Positions 1-7,918 of a stretch of DNA of 23,063 bases are shown piece after piece. This DNA is from an uncultured Akkermansia sp. Its GTDB lineage: Bacteria; Verrucomicrobiota; Verrucomicrobiia; Verrucomicrobiales; Akkermansiaceae. The notes below the pieces were generated by a model that searched no databases, was not told where the DNA came from, and saw only the letters and a program-made list of their open reading frames with translations. The DNA lies in NCBI GenBank assembly GCA_904502165.1, contig CAJGDB010000021.1, positions 1 through 23,063 on the forward strand, in the 5' to 3' direction. The position numbers were made by a program, and so were the translations under genes. The first letter of the stretch is position 1, and each line of letters begins with the position of its first letter.

Positions 1-1008
1 CTCGATTTCGAGCACCTCGCCCACCATGAGGCTCTTTTCCTGCTTGCCCTGGGGCTGGCGAAGCTTGACCTTCACCACATTGCCCGGCCGGAGTTCGTAC
101 TTGCGGATCATGTCCTGGGGCATACGCGGGTCATCATCGCCTGGGCGGAAACTGCGAGCCGCATCGCGCAGGAACACCATGTTGTCCTTACCGAATTCCA
201 GTACACCGCTCACCAGCACCTGGCTTCCCTCTGCCAGATAGGCACGGGCAAGTTCTGCTACCAGCTGCGGGCGCGGCAGGGTGTCTGCACCGCGGCGGGC
301 CGTGGTGGTGGCCTGCTTCTGCAGTTCGTTAAGAGGCAGGGCGCGAAGTTCGTTAAGGTTGATTACAACAGAACGCGCATGCACGGCCTTGGCTTCTGCC
401 GCCAGTTCGGTGTTGTAGAACATTTCAACCTGCTTGCGGAGCAGTTCTGGTGAGCCTTCATTCCAGAACACGAGGTCTGCCCGGTCAATCTTGGCCTGGG
501 TGGGCATCTGTGCCGCCAGCATGGATTCGGCTGTGGCCCGGTCAAACCCATTGCGGATAGCCATGCGGGCAATCTGGGTTTCGGGCGTTGCGGCCACCAC
601 GCAAACCACATCGGCGCTAAACTCTACCGGACTTTCAAAAAACAAGGGAATATCAACGAGGAAGGTATGTACATCTCCGCGCTGGCGGGCGGCGGCCTGG
701 GCATCCAGGCTCATCTGTGCCAGTTTCGGGTGGACGATATTGTTGAGCTTTTCTCGGCCCTCGGGGTCATTCTGTACAATTTTCCGCAGCAGATCTTTGT
801 TGACACTGCCGTCATCGCACAAGGCTTCTGTGCCGAAAGCCGTTACCAGGTCACGCGACAGCTTGCCAGCCTGCTGCAGCTCAGCCACGGCGGCATCACA
901 ATCAAAGAGTTCCACTCCCTCGCCGCCCATTTCACGCAGCAGCTCCACCACTGTAGATTTGCCGGAGGCAATGCCTCCCGTTACAACAATAACCTTCACG
1001 CCGCGCAT
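1..1008 (-). CDS. CoaE-Rho fusion protein (dephospho-CoA kinase fused to N-terminal part of transcription terminator Rho), 3' end outside window
   Basis: One open frame of 336 codons runs from the ATG at 1008 to the window edge without a stop; I translated it segment by segment. Residues 1 to about 203 are dephospho-CoA kinase, which phosphorylates dephospho-CoA in the last step of CoA synthesis: P-loop GGIASGKST at 11-19, then FDCDAA, VDIPLFFES and MLAAQM-type lid motifs. From residue 217 (NLNELRALPLNEL) the sequence matches the Rho-N helical domain. From about 270 (SGVLEFGKDNMVFLRD) it matches the Rho RNA-binding cold-shock domain, ending in KSLMVGEVLEIE at the edge. The Rho ATPase core would lie beyond the window. 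coaE and rho are separate neighbours in Chlamydiae (family knowledge), so a fusion is plausible. A GTG at 999 (giving MKVIVVTGG) may be the true start, because a predicted -10 overlaps the ATG at 1008. Confidence 0.85.
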   Translation of the reverse strand, partial: MRGVKVIVVTGGIASGKSTVVELLREMGGEGVELFDCDAAVAELQQAGKLSRDLVTAFGTEALCDDGSVNKDLLRKIVQNDPEGREKLNNIVHPKLAQMSLDAQAAARQRGDVHTFLVDIPLFFESPVEFSADVVCVVAATPETQIARMAIRNGFDRATAESMLAAQMPTQAKIDRADLVFWNEGSPELLRKQVEMFYNTELAAEAKAVHARSVVINLNELRALPLNELQKQATTTARRGADTLPRPQLVAELARAYLAEGSQVLVSGVLEFGKDNMVFLRDAARSFRPGDDDPRMPQDMIRKYELRPGNVVKVKLRQPQGKQEKSLMVGEVLEIE

Positions 1009-1035
1009 TCTAGCATACCGGGCGATAAGATTCAA
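1007..1035 (-). promoter_or_regulatory. Putative sigma70-like promoter of coaE-rho
   Basis: On the minus strand TTGAAT (1035-1030) is followed after 17 bp by TAGAAT (1012-1007). The -10 overlaps the ATG at 1008. Transcription would then start near position 1000, next to the in-frame GTG at 999, suggesting a leaderless transcript starting there. This is read by eye only. Confidence 0.45.
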
Positions 1036-1093
1036 GCCTGATGGACTGAAAGATTGCATTTCCTACGACTTTTGGAGAATGCAGCCCTCCGGA

Positions 1094-1119
1094 AATCACC
1101 TGAGTTGTTTCAAGTGATT
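1094..1119. repeat. Imperfect inverted repeat between the sugar kinase and coaE-rho
   Basis: Arms 1094-1103 and 1110-1119 pair at 9 of 10 positions around a 6-nt loop. It lies in the 166-bp gap after the sugar kinase. Neither strand has a convincing T-tract next to the minus-strand exit, so it is either a weak terminator or an RNA structure. Confidence 0.3.
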
Positions 1120-1174
1120 CTGTTTTCGGCTTCGGCGCACGATGCACGCCAGATGGTCCATCGTACTTTACTTC

Positions 1175-2110
1175 TTATTCCCAGTTTGTCATTTCCTGGA
1201 AAGCCGAAATGCGGCGGGCTAGTTCATGAATGCCCAGGGAGAAGAGTGAGATAGTACCGAACTTCTCGCATACCGCTGCCGCCACCACCGTGGCAATGGC
1301 CACGCCCCGCTTCATATCCTCCCAGCTCGGGTTGCCGCCATTCAGGCATTTGGTCAGATACCCGGCAAGCGCGCCCATGTACGAATCACCGGCGCCGGTG
1401 GGGTCCTGGGCGTGCTTGAGCGGCCATGCCGGACAACGGAAAAGTTTGATTTCGCCCTCCGGTGTTCGGTGAAACAGGGTGGAACCCGCGCTGCCATGCT
1501 TCACAATGGCATAGCGCGGCCCGGCCGCCAGCAGTTTTTCACCCGCCTCCAGAGAATCACCCGTCTGCGCCCAGAACTGCGCCTCCTCGTCATTCATGAG
1601 CATGAGGTCCACCCGTTTGAGCAATTCGGTGGCATATTCCGGCTCACGGGCCAGCCAGCTCTTCATGGAATCTGCCATGCGGAAACAGGCATGCGGGCAT
1701 TGCTCCAGCATGCGGTTCTGCAGCCGAGGGGTTACATTGGTAGCCACAGCAATGCTGCATTCCTGCAGATGCTGCGGCAACTGCATCACCCAGTGTTCCT
1801 GCACCCCTTCGGTGCGGCTCACAGTGGTGCGGTTGTTCATGTCGTCCTCATATTTACCGGTCCAGGCGAAGGTCTGCCCCTTTTCATGCGCCACATGCTG
1901 CATGCTCACGCCGCGTCGTTCCAGCGCCTGCTCCCATGCTGCTGGGAAATCATCACCCACCACGCCGACCATATCTACCTTATCCGTCACCAGCCGGGCT
2001 GCCAGCGCAGCGTATGGGGCAGAGCCCCCCATCACAGAGTTCACCTGACCACCGGGGGTGATGAGGGTGTCAATGGCAATCGTGCCGTATATAAGTGCGC
2101 GTCCGTTCAT
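1175..2110 (-). CDS. PfkB-family sugar/nucleoside kinase
   Basis: This 311-residue protein belongs to the ribokinase/PfkB superfamily, cytoplasmic enzymes that transfer the ATP gamma-phosphate to a sugar or nucleoside hydroxyl. Residues 28-36 (GGSAPYAAL) form the N-terminal GG substrate-side motif. Residues 236-242 (DPTGAGD) are the C-terminal PfkB signature with the anion hole and the catalytic base Asp242, followed by the typical YMGALAGYL helix. Length fits the family (about 300). The ATG at 2110 overlaps the ligA stop in an ATGA arrangement, so the gene is probably translationally coupled to ligA. The substrate cannot be told from sequence: ribokinase, fructokinase and adenosine-kinase types share these motifs. 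Nothing in the ligase or CoaE neighbours points to a particular sugar. Confidence 0.85.
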   Translation of the reverse strand: MNGRALIYGTIAIDTLITPGGQVNSVMGGSAPYAALAARLVTDKVDMVGVVGDDFPAAWEQALERRGVSMQHVAHEKGQTFAWTGKYEDDMNNRTTVSRTEGVQEHWVMQLPQHLQECSIAVATNVTPRLQNRMLEQCPHACFRMADSMKSWLAREPEYATELLKRVDLMLMNDEEAQFWAQTGDSLEAGEKLLAAGPRYAIVKHGSAGSTLFHRTPEGEIKLFRCPAWPLKHAQDPTGAGDSYMGALAGYLTKCLNGGNPSWEDMKRGVAIATVVAAAVCEKFGTISLFSLGIHELARRISAFQEMTNWE

Positions 2111-4416
2111 GGTTGTCCTCCTTCCAGCAGTGTAATCAGTTCCTCTTCGCCGATGATGGGTATGCCGAGTTTGGCCGCCTTGTCGCGCTTGGAGCCGCCT
2201 CCTTCTCCTGCCACCAGATAAGTGGTGTTTTTCGTGACAGAGCCGGTTGCCTTACCACCTGCTGCCGCAATCCTCTTCTCGAATTCCGGACGAGGACGGC
2301 TCAAGGCCCCGGTGAGCACAAAGGTCATGCCGCTCAGCACCCCCGCGGCCTGGTTGTTCATATTCTCGACGAATCCGGCAGAAGTCGGGTTGATACCCAG
2401 CTGCTGCAGCGCTTGCAGTACCATCTGCCCGGCCGCTGAGTCGAAATATGCCAGCAGCTTGCGGGTGGAAACCGCGCCAAGAGGGTTAGTGAATTTGAGC
2501 TTCCCGGCGCCCTCTGCTTCCAACTGCACATAGCCGCGGGAGATGAACGCAGCAGCCTCTTCCTCCAGCTGCATCTTCAATTCCTGTTGCATGGCCAGCA
2601 GAGCATCCTTGTCTGCCCCCTTGTTGGCGCGGGCCTTGGGGTTGAGTGCGTTGTATTTCTCAACCTCCGATTCCAGCTGCATCAGCAGCCGCAGGAAGTC
2701 GCCCCTGGCAAGGTCATTAAGTGACTGGTGGTATTTGGCCGTGGTGCGTGCCGTAACAGAGCCGATGGAGGAAATCCCGAAGGCGGTGAGCCAGCGTTCC
2801 AGGGGCAGGTTGCGGGCGTTTTCGAGGGCGGCCAGGGCTTTGGCGGCATTCTTTTCGCCGAAGCGGCGGGGTTCGTCGTCGGTGCCGAGGTTGAGCGCCC
2901 CCAGCTGCTCTACGGTGAGGGAGAAGAGATCCAGCGGGGTGGAAATCATGCCGCGGTTCACAAGGGCTTCTGCCACAGTGCCGCCGAGGTTTTCGATATC
3001 CAGCGCCTCGCGTCGGCAGAAGTAGGTGGTACGCATGGCCGCCTGAGCGGGACAGGTGAAGTTCGTGCAGCGCCAGGCTACCTGGCCTTCCTCCCGGGCA
3101 ATGGGGGCTCCGCAGCTGGGGCAGACTCCTTCCACGGCATCGTACAGACTGTAGGGTACGGCATCTGCCGGGCGTCTGGCGGTGATGACATGAACCACGG
3201 CGGGTATGATTTCACCGCTTTTCTCCATGAGCACGGTATCGCCGATGCGGATGTCCTTGCGCTCAATTTCGTCCTGGTTGTGCAGGGTGGCGCGGGAGAC
3301 GGTGGTGCCGGAAAGTTGCACGGGTTCCAGCTCTGCCACCGGGGTGAGCACGCCGGTGCGGCCGACTTGGATGCTGATGCCCCGCAGAATGGTTTCCTTC
3401 TGTTCCGGCAGGTATTTGAAGGCGGCAGCCCAGCGGGGGGCTCGGGCGGTGCTGCCCAGGGATTCGCGCAGCGCGAAGTCATCCAGCTTGATGACAGCAC
3501 CATCCGTACCATAGCCCAGGTTGCGGCGCAATTCGTTCACCTGCTGCACGGCAGCGCGGGTTTCTGCGAGCGAATCGGCATAGATGACCGGCTGGTTGCG
3601 CGGAATGCCCATGCGGTCGAGCAAATCGGTGAAATCCTGGGTGGTGAGCAGGGGGGCTCCCTCGTACACACCCATTCCGTGTGCCAGGAAACGCAGCGGT
3701 CGGCGGGCTACTTCTGCGGCGTCCAGCAGCTTGATGGTGCCGGCTGTGGCGTTGCGCGGGTTGGCAAAAGCGGGCAGACCATCGGCATCCCGTTCGGCAT
3801 TAAGCTGGTCAAAGTCGGCAGAGGGCATGTAGATTTCCCCTCGCACCTCCAGCAGCTCCGGTGCGCCTGCGGGCAGGGTGAGGGGGACGCTCTTTATGGT
3901 GCGGACGTTGGCGGTAATGTCGTCACCCGTGCGGCCATCGCCACGGGTGGCGGCGTAGGCCAGTTTGCCCTGGCGGTAGAGCAGGGTGACAGCGCAGCCG
4001 TCAATTTTGGGTTCAATAGTCACCCGGGCGGTCGCCATTCCCAGATTCCCGCACAGGCGGTTATAGAAATCCACCAGCTCGGCATCGGTTTCCCCCTCTG
4101 CCGGCTTGTGTTCAAAAATGTCGTCAATGCTCTGCATGGGGGCTGGGTGGGTCACCTTGCGGAATCCTTCGCTCAAATCGTTGCCCACGCGCTGCGTCGG
4201 GGAATCGGGCGTGATGAACTCGGGGTGTTCGCGCTCCAGGTCTTCGATTTCGCGGTAGAGTTTATCGTATTCAGCATCGCTAATCTCCGGCTGAGCCTGG
4301 GCGTAGTACAGCTCATTGTTATGCAGGACAATGGCGCAGAGTTCCGCATAGCGTTCCTGAGGGCTCTGCTGTTGTTCCTGCTGGCTGGCGGCGAATTCGA
4401 AAAGGTCCATATCCAT
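2107..4416 (-). CDS. ligA: NAD-dependent DNA ligase LigA with an insertion in the HhH domain
   Basis: This 769-residue enzyme seals nicks in DNA during replication and repair using NAD+. The Ia domain with its YYxxxxPEISDAEYD motif covers roughly residues 25-75. The adenylation domain carries the active-site Lys137 in EPKIDG and the RGDG motif at 158-161. The OB fold follows, then the zinc finger (Cys432, 435, 450, 455), helix-hairpin-helix repeats and a C-terminal BRCT domain from about 691. It is about 100 residues longer than typical LigA (about 670). Most of the excess is a charged, partly coiled-coil-like segment at about 575-645 that splits the HhH region. It is the first gene of a minus-strand unit with the sugar kinase. 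The start at 4416 has a TTGACC/TATGAT promoter close upstream; Met3 (4410) is possible. Confidence 0.95.
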   Translation of the reverse strand: MDMDLFEFAASQQEQQQSPQERYAELCAIVLHNNELYYAQAQPEISDAEYDKLYREIEDLEREHPEFITPDSPTQRVGNDLSEGFRKVTHPAPMQSIDDIFEHKPAEGETDAELVDFYNRLCGNLGMATARVTIEPKIDGCAVTLLYRQGKLAYAATRGDGRTGDDITANVRTIKSVPLTLPAGAPELLEVRGEIYMPSADFDQLNAERDADGLPAFANPRNATAGTIKLLDAAEVARRPLRFLAHGMGVYEGAPLLTTQDFTDLLDRMGIPRNQPVIYADSLAETRAAVQQVNELRRNLGYGTDGAVIKLDDFALRESLGSTARAPRWAAAFKYLPEQKETILRGISIQVGRTGVLTPVAELEPVQLSGTTVSRATLHNQDEIERKDIRIGDTVLMEKSGEIIPAVVHVITARRPADAVPYSLYDAVEGVCPSCGAPIAREEGQVAWRCTNFTCPAQAAMRTTYFCRREALDIENLGGTVAEALVNRGMISTPLDLFSLTVEQLGALNLGTDDEPRRFGEKNAAKALAALENARNLPLERWLTAFGISSIGSVTARTTAKYHQSLNDLARGDFLRLLMQLESEVEKYNALNPKARANKGADKDALLAMQQELKMQLEEEAAAFISRGYVQLEAEGAGKLKFTNPLGAVSTRKLLAYFDSAAGQMVLQALQQLGINPTSAGFVENMNNQAAGVLSGMTFVLTGALSRPRPEFEKRIAAAGGKATGSVTKNTTYLVAGEGGGSKRDKAAKLGIPIIGEEELITLLEGGQP

Positions 4417-4430
4417 ACTGATTGCCCGTC

Positions 4431-4460
4431 ATCATAGCACACACGCGCCCGCGAGGTCAA
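4431..4460 (-). promoter_or_regulatory. Putative ligA promoter
   Basis: On the minus strand TTGACC (4460-4455) and TATGAT (4436-4431) are separated by 18 bp. The -10 ends 14 nt before the ligA ATG, so the leader would be only about 7 nt. It forms a divergent pair with the promoter at 4489-4518. Confidence 0.5.
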
Positions 4461-4488
4461 TTCTGCGCTCTGTCTGCGTATTATTTCC

Positions 4489-4518
4489 TTGAGCCCCCCC
4501 CCTGGTCAATGGTAGAAT
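4489..4518 (+). promoter_or_regulatory. Putative promoter of the flavodoxin-like gene with a C9 tract in the spacer
   Basis: TTGAGC (4489-4494) and TAGAAT (4513-4518) are 18 bp apart. A run of nine C residues (4494-4502) starts at the last base of the -35 and extends into the spacer. The -10 ends 7 nt before the ATG at 4526, which points to a leaderless mRNA and makes the upstream ATG at 4517 (inside the -10) unlikely as the start. Confidence 0.45.
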
Positions 4519-4525
4519 GCAACTT

Positions 4526-5140
4526 ATGAAAGCTCTTCTTATCAATGGCAGCCCGAATGCTGCAGGCAATACATACCAGGCGCTCAGCATGGTGGCAGAA
4601 GCTATGAATGCCGCCGGGGTGGAAACGGAGATTGTGCAGATTGGCGCAGCGCCGGTGCAGGGCTGCATCGGCTGCCGCCAATGCCTCAAGACCGGGCGGT
4701 GTGGAATGAAGGATAAGCTCTACAACTCCATCTATGACCAGCTGGAAAGCATTGATGGCATCGTCATAGGCAGCCCCACATATTTCGCCGGGCCGAATGG
4801 TTCTCTCTGCGCGCTGCTCGACCGCCTGTATTATTCTGCCGGAAGCAAGCTGGCCTACAAGCCGGGAGCCGCCATTGCCGTGGCCCGCCGCGGGGGTGCC
4901 AGTACTACGCTGGACCGCCTGAATAAGTACATTACCTACAATAATCAACCGCTTGTCAGCTCATTCTACTGGAATATGATTTACGGCATGCGCCCGGGCG
5001 AGGTGCAGATGGATGCCGAGGGGGCACAGACCCTCCGCCACCTGGGGCAGAATATGGCCTGGATGATGCAGTGTATAGCCGCCGGACCGCAGCATCCGGT
5101 GCTGTCATCCCCCCGCGAATGGACTCACTTCATTCGTTGA
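4526..5140 (+). CDS. Flavodoxin-family NAD(P)H-dependent oxidoreductase (iron-sulfur flavoprotein-like)
   Basis: From the ATG at 4526 this is a 204-residue protein with the flavodoxin-like fold used by NADPH-dependent FMN reductases and iron-sulfur flavoproteins. The N-terminal MKALLINGSPNAAGNTYQAL is the FMN phosphate-binding loop. GSPTYFAGPNGSLCALLDRL is the second FMN-contact region. A Cys cluster at 47, 50, 53 and 59 (CxxCxxC then C) resembles the 4Fe-4S or redox-cysteine motif of iron-sulfur flavoproteins. A later ARRGGASTTLDRL segment is typical of this oxidoreductase group. It is divergent from ligA and stands alone. The start at 4526 rather than 4517 is chosen because family members begin MKALxINGSP and a -10 overlaps 4517. 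The physiological electron acceptor is unknown. Confidence 0.85.
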   Translation: MKALLINGSPNAAGNTYQALSMVAEAMNAAGVETEIVQIGAAPVQGCIGCRQCLKTGRCGMKDKLYNSIYDQLESIDGIVIGSPTYFAGPNGSLCALLDRLYYSAGSKLAYKPGAAIAVARRGGASTTLDRLNKYITYNNQPLVSSFYWNMIYGMRPGEVQMDAEGAQTLRHLGQNMAWMMQCIAAGPQHPVLSSPREWTHFIR

Positions 5141-5141
5141 T

Positions 5142-5166
5142 GCCGGTGGCCCGCGCGGCCTCCGCC
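5142..5166 (+). terminator. GC-rich hairpin directly after the flavodoxin-like gene
   Basis: Arms 5142-5151 and 5157-5166 pair at 8 of 10 positions around a 5-nt loop, one base after the stop codon. There is no T-tract, so it could be a Rho-assisted end or an mRNA-stabilising hairpin rather than a true intrinsic terminator. Confidence 0.3.
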
Positions 5167-5199
5167 GAACGGAAATCCAAAGACAATCAATCATTTTGC

Positions 5200-5228
5200 T
5201 TGCTCCGCAGAATGAATCGGAGTATACT
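5200..5228 (+). promoter_or_regulatory. Putative asd-ispA promoter
   Basis: TTGCTC (5200-5205) and TATACT (5223-5228) have a 17-bp spacer. The predicted start near 5235 gives a leader of about 40 nt, longer than most others here. No Shine-Dalgarno sequence is visible before the ATG at 5276. Confidence 0.55.
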
Positions 5229-5275
5229 ACGCGCGTGCCTGCGGCACACCATATCATCCTGTAAACAAACCATTC

Positions 5276-6292
5276 ATGAACATGAATACCCCCAGAGTCG
5301 CTATCGTGGGCGCCACCGGTGCGGTGGGCGTCGAGATTCTTTCCTGCCTTGAGACCCGCAATTTTCCGCTGGCCTCGCTCAAACTTCTGGCCTCTCATCG
5401 TTCTGCTGGTAAACAGGTTGCTTTCCGTGGTGAGATGCTCACCGTGCAGGAACTGACGGCTGATTCCTTTGGCGATGTAGACATTGCGCTTTTTGCTGCC
5501 GGTGGTGATATTTCCCGCGAGTTCGCCCCCATTGCCGGTGCTGCCGGTTGTGTGGTGGTGGATAATTCCTCTGCCTTCCGTCAGGACCCGGATGTGCCGC
5601 TCGTGGTGCCCGAAATCAACGGCGAGGCCGCTTTCAATCATCCGCGCAACATCATTGCCAACCCGAACTGCACCACCATCATCACCCTGATGGCCCTTTA
5701 TCCGCTGCACCTCAAGTACGGCCTCAAGACGATTGTGGCCAGCAGCTACCAGGCGGTTTCCGGCAGTGGCCAGCATGGCATCACGGAGCTGGAGAACCAG
5801 GTGCGCGCTCTGGTGGATGGCCACCCTGTAGAAATCAAGACCTACCCGCGCCAGATTGCCTTCAATGTGCTTCCTCAGATTGATAAGTTCGCTGACAATG
5901 GTTACACCAAGGAAGAGCTCAAGATGCTCAACGAGGGCCGCAAGATTATGAATCTGCCGGAGCTGAACGTGACCTGCACCTGCGTGCGCGTGCCGGTCTA
6001 CCGCAGCCACTCCATTTCCTGCATTGCCCAGTTTGAAAAGCCGGTGGATGTAGAGGGAGCCCGCGGTTGCTACAATGGCATGCCCGGCGTGGAGCTCATG
6101 GACGATGTGGCTAACAATGTGTGGCCGACCCCGCTTGATTCCACCAATGGTGATACCTGTTATGTAGGCCGCATCCGCAAGGACATTGCCATCGATAATG
6201 CCCTCAATCTCTGGGTTGTGGGCGACCAGGTACGCAAGGGCGCTGCTCTGAATGCCGTGCAGATTGCCGAGCTGCTGGTCAAGGGTGCATAA
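5276..6292 (+). CDS. asd: Aspartate-semialdehyde dehydrogenase
   Basis: This 338-residue cytoplasmic enzyme reduces aspartyl-4-phosphate to aspartate 4-semialdehyde with NADPH. That is the branch point to lysine/diaminopimelate, threonine and methionine. Visible are the N-terminal Rossmann motif GATGAVGVE (12-20), DNSSAFRQDPD (phosphate/substrate site), the catalytic Cys132 in NPNCTTI, Gln159 in the SYQAVSGSG loop, and the RSHS motif with Arg243 and His245 (general base). Length matches the bacterial family (330-370). A second ATG at 5282 would shorten the protein by two residues. ispA follows after 20 bp on the same strand, so the two probably share a transcript although their pathways are unrelated. 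Confidence 0.95.
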   Translation: MNMNTPRVAIVGATGAVGVEILSCLETRNFPLASLKLLASHRSAGKQVAFRGEMLTVQELTADSFGDVDIALFAAGGDISREFAPIAGAAGCVVVDNSSAFRQDPDVPLVVPEINGEAAFNHPRNIIANPNCTTIITLMALYPLHLKYGLKTIVASSYQAVSGSGQHGITELENQVRALVDGHPVEIKTYPRQIAFNVLPQIDKFADNGYTKEELKMLNEGRKIMNLPELNVTCTCVRVPVYRSHSISCIAQFEKPVDVEGARGCYNGMPGVELMDDVANNVWPTPLDSTNGDTCYVGRIRKDIAIDNALNLWVVGDQVRKGAALNAVQIAELLVKGA

Positions 6293-6312
6293 AACGTTTT
6301 CTGCCTCCTGTC

Positions 6313-7197
6313 ATGGACATCAAGGCTCTCATAAACGAAACAGCTGCCAGGATAGAGCAGCGGCTCAACGAGCTGTTACCCAGTGAGGATACTGCGCCTT
6401 CCACCATTCACAAGGCTATGCGGTACAGCATCTTTGCCGGTGGCAAGCGCATCCGTCCTCTGCTGTGTCTTGAGGCGGCCAAGGCTTGCGGAGCCAGCGA
6501 AGAGGTTGCCCTCGATGCCGCCTGCGCGCTCGAGGCTCTGCATACCTACACGCTTATTCATGATGATCTGCCCTGCATGGACAATGATGACCTGCGCCGT
6601 GGCCGCCCGACCAACCATAAGGTATATGGTGAGGGTATTGCCGTGCTGGCGGGCGATGCCCTGCTGACAGAGGCTTTTGCCATGCTGGCGCGAGTGCCGG
6701 CGAATGATCGCTACGATGCCGGGGACTACGTGGCCGAACTGGCCTACCGCACAGGCAGCCTGCATCTCGTCGGTGGCCAGGTGCTTGATCTGGAGGGCGA
6801 GGGCCGTGAACTGACGGTGGAGGAGTTGCGGGCCATTCATCATGGCAAGACCTCTGCGCTCATCATTGCCTCTGTGCGCCTTGGCGGCATGGCCGCCGGC
6901 TGCACGCCGGAGCAGCTCGATGCCCTGACCGAGTATGGCCGTTCTCTGGGCCTGGCTTTCCAGATTATTGATGATATTCTTGATGTGACCTCCACCCCGG
7001 AGGTGCTGGGTAAGAGCATTGGCAAGGATGCCAAGGTGCAGAAGGCTACTTACCCCGCCCTGGTGGGTATGGATAATGCCCGGTCCGAGGCTCGGGAACT
7101 GACGGCCGCAGCTCGTGCTGCTCTCGATGTGTTCTCTGACCGCCGTCGCGAGAATCTTCTCGCCATCAACGATTACCTGTTGAAACGCGATTATTGA
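6313..7197 (+). CDS. ispA: Farnesyl diphosphate synthase (polyprenyl synthetase family)
   Basis: This 294-residue protein condenses isopentenyl diphosphate with dimethylallyl and geranyl diphosphate to give C15 farnesyl diphosphate, the precursor of quinone side chains and undecaprenyl phosphate. FAGGKRIRPLL (41-51) binds isopentenyl diphosphate. The first Asp-rich motif DDLPCMDNDDLRRGRPTNH begins at 84, with a two-residue insert between its aspartates as in bacterial FPP synthases. The second is DDILD at 220-224. The GKT motif at 178-180 lies between them. Length is close to E. coli IspA. Chain length cannot be proven from sequence, and geranylgeranyl synthases look similar, but the size and FARM region favour FPP synthase. 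It lies between asd and a small secreted protein in one apparent transcription unit. Confidence 0.92.
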   Translation: MDIKALINETAARIEQRLNELLPSEDTAPSTIHKAMRYSIFAGGKRIRPLLCLEAAKACGASEEVALDAACALEALHTYTLIHDDLPCMDNDDLRRGRPTNHKVYGEGIAVLAGDALLTEAFAMLARVPANDRYDAGDYVAELAYRTGSLHLVGGQVLDLEGEGRELTVEELRAIHHGKTSALIIASVRLGGMAAGCTPEQLDALTEYGRSLGLAFQIIDDILDVTSTPEVLGKSIGKDAKVQKATYPALVGMDNARSEARELTAAARAALDVFSDRRRENLLAINDYLLKRDY

Positions 7198-7206
7198 TTT
7201 TGCAGT

Positions 7207-7761
7207 ATGGTGAATCTTTTTCGTAGTCTGTGGCTGTTTGCAGGGGTGTTGCTTCTGCCTTGCTGCCCCTTGCAGGCAGATGAGGAACAGGACACGCCAC
7301 AGGGCACGGAGGAAGTCAATGCAGAGGAGGCATTGTCTGCCTGGGTGAAGCGCGAAATCAAACGCACCCGCAAGCTTGTGCAGATTGTCGGCCGGATCAA
7401 GGATAGAGCTTCGTGTGACCGGGCTATCGAGTCCATCCGTGCTCTGTACTGGGATGCCCGGAAGGAGGAGTTGCTCGATCCGTGCCCTGGAGACGATTTT
7501 TCATTCGAACAGCTGACAGGCAAGCAGAAACGCCAGTTCAATCAGCACATCAAGCTGCTCAGGAAGGAATTGCTGAGCTTATATGAGAATCACGTGGCCA
7601 GCAGCTCGGAGAATATGTCTTCGAGAGAGCCGTCGATGCCCCGCAAACGTGCCCGTTCGAAGACGGATTCGAAAATCAGCTTAAATAAGTTTGAGGAATT
7701 AAGCCTTGCATTTAGCGATTTCGTATTTGTGCACGATGAAATTTTCCCTCTGGATGAATAG
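7207..7761 (+). CDS. Small secreted hypothetical protein
   Basis: I do not recognise this 184-residue protein. It starts 9 bp after ispA, so it is probably co-transcribed with it. The first 24 residues are a clear signal peptide (Arg near the N-terminus, hydrophobic LWLFAGVLLLP) with a likely signal peptidase I site after LQA. The Cys pair in LLLPCC could suggest a lipoprotein, but Pro before Cys fits the lipobox poorly. The mature part is charged and mostly helical in appearance, with a basic stretch PRKRARSKTDSK near residues 143-155 and an acidic end. It has no enzyme motif. It ends about 70 bp before a strong terminator that closes the unit. Confidence 0.7.
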   Translation: MVNLFRSLWLFAGVLLLPCCPLQADEEQDTPQGTEEVNAEEALSAWVKREIKRTRKLVQIVGRIKDRASCDRAIESIRALYWDARKEELLDPCPGDDFSFEQLTGKQKRQFNQHIKLLRKELLSLYENHVASSSENMSSREPSMPRKRARSKTDSKISLNKFEELSLAFSDFVFVHDEIFPLDE

Positions 7762-7833
7762 CTTATCCTGCCGGTAGACGCGCAATCGTCACACTTGAAC
7801 GAAACAGAGACAAACAGAAGGTTTTTGCAAATA

Positions 7834-7868
7834 GAGCCCCCTGATGCCAAGCAGGGGGCTCTTTTATT
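7834..7868 (+). terminator. Intrinsic terminator of the asd-ispA-hypothetical unit
   Basis: A perfect 10-bp GC-rich stem (GAGCCCCCTG at 7834-7843 pairing with 7852-7861) encloses an 8-nt loop and is followed by TTTTATTT. This is a textbook Rho-independent terminator. Confidence 0.93.
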
Positions 7869-7881
7869 TAAGAAATCTGAA

Positions 7882-7918
7882 AAATCTGCTTGTAAATGGG
7901 TGGCAGATTTGTTAGTAT
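7882..7918 (+). promoter_or_regulatory. Putative promoter overlapped by an 8-bp inverted repeat
   Basis: TTGTAA (7890-7895) and TAGTAT (7913-7918) have a 17-bp spacer. The -35 lies inside a perfect inverted repeat, AAATCTGC (7882-7889) and GCAGATTT (7903-7910), with a 13-nt centre. Another AAATCTG stands at 7873-7879. The layout looks like an operator over a promoter. Transcription would start near 7925. Confidence 0.5.

Noticed and set aside
2728..4437. 569-codon plus-strand ORF opposite ligA
   Set aside because: A GC-codon-bias shadow of ligA; it has no recognisable motif and lies entirely antisense to a clear gene.
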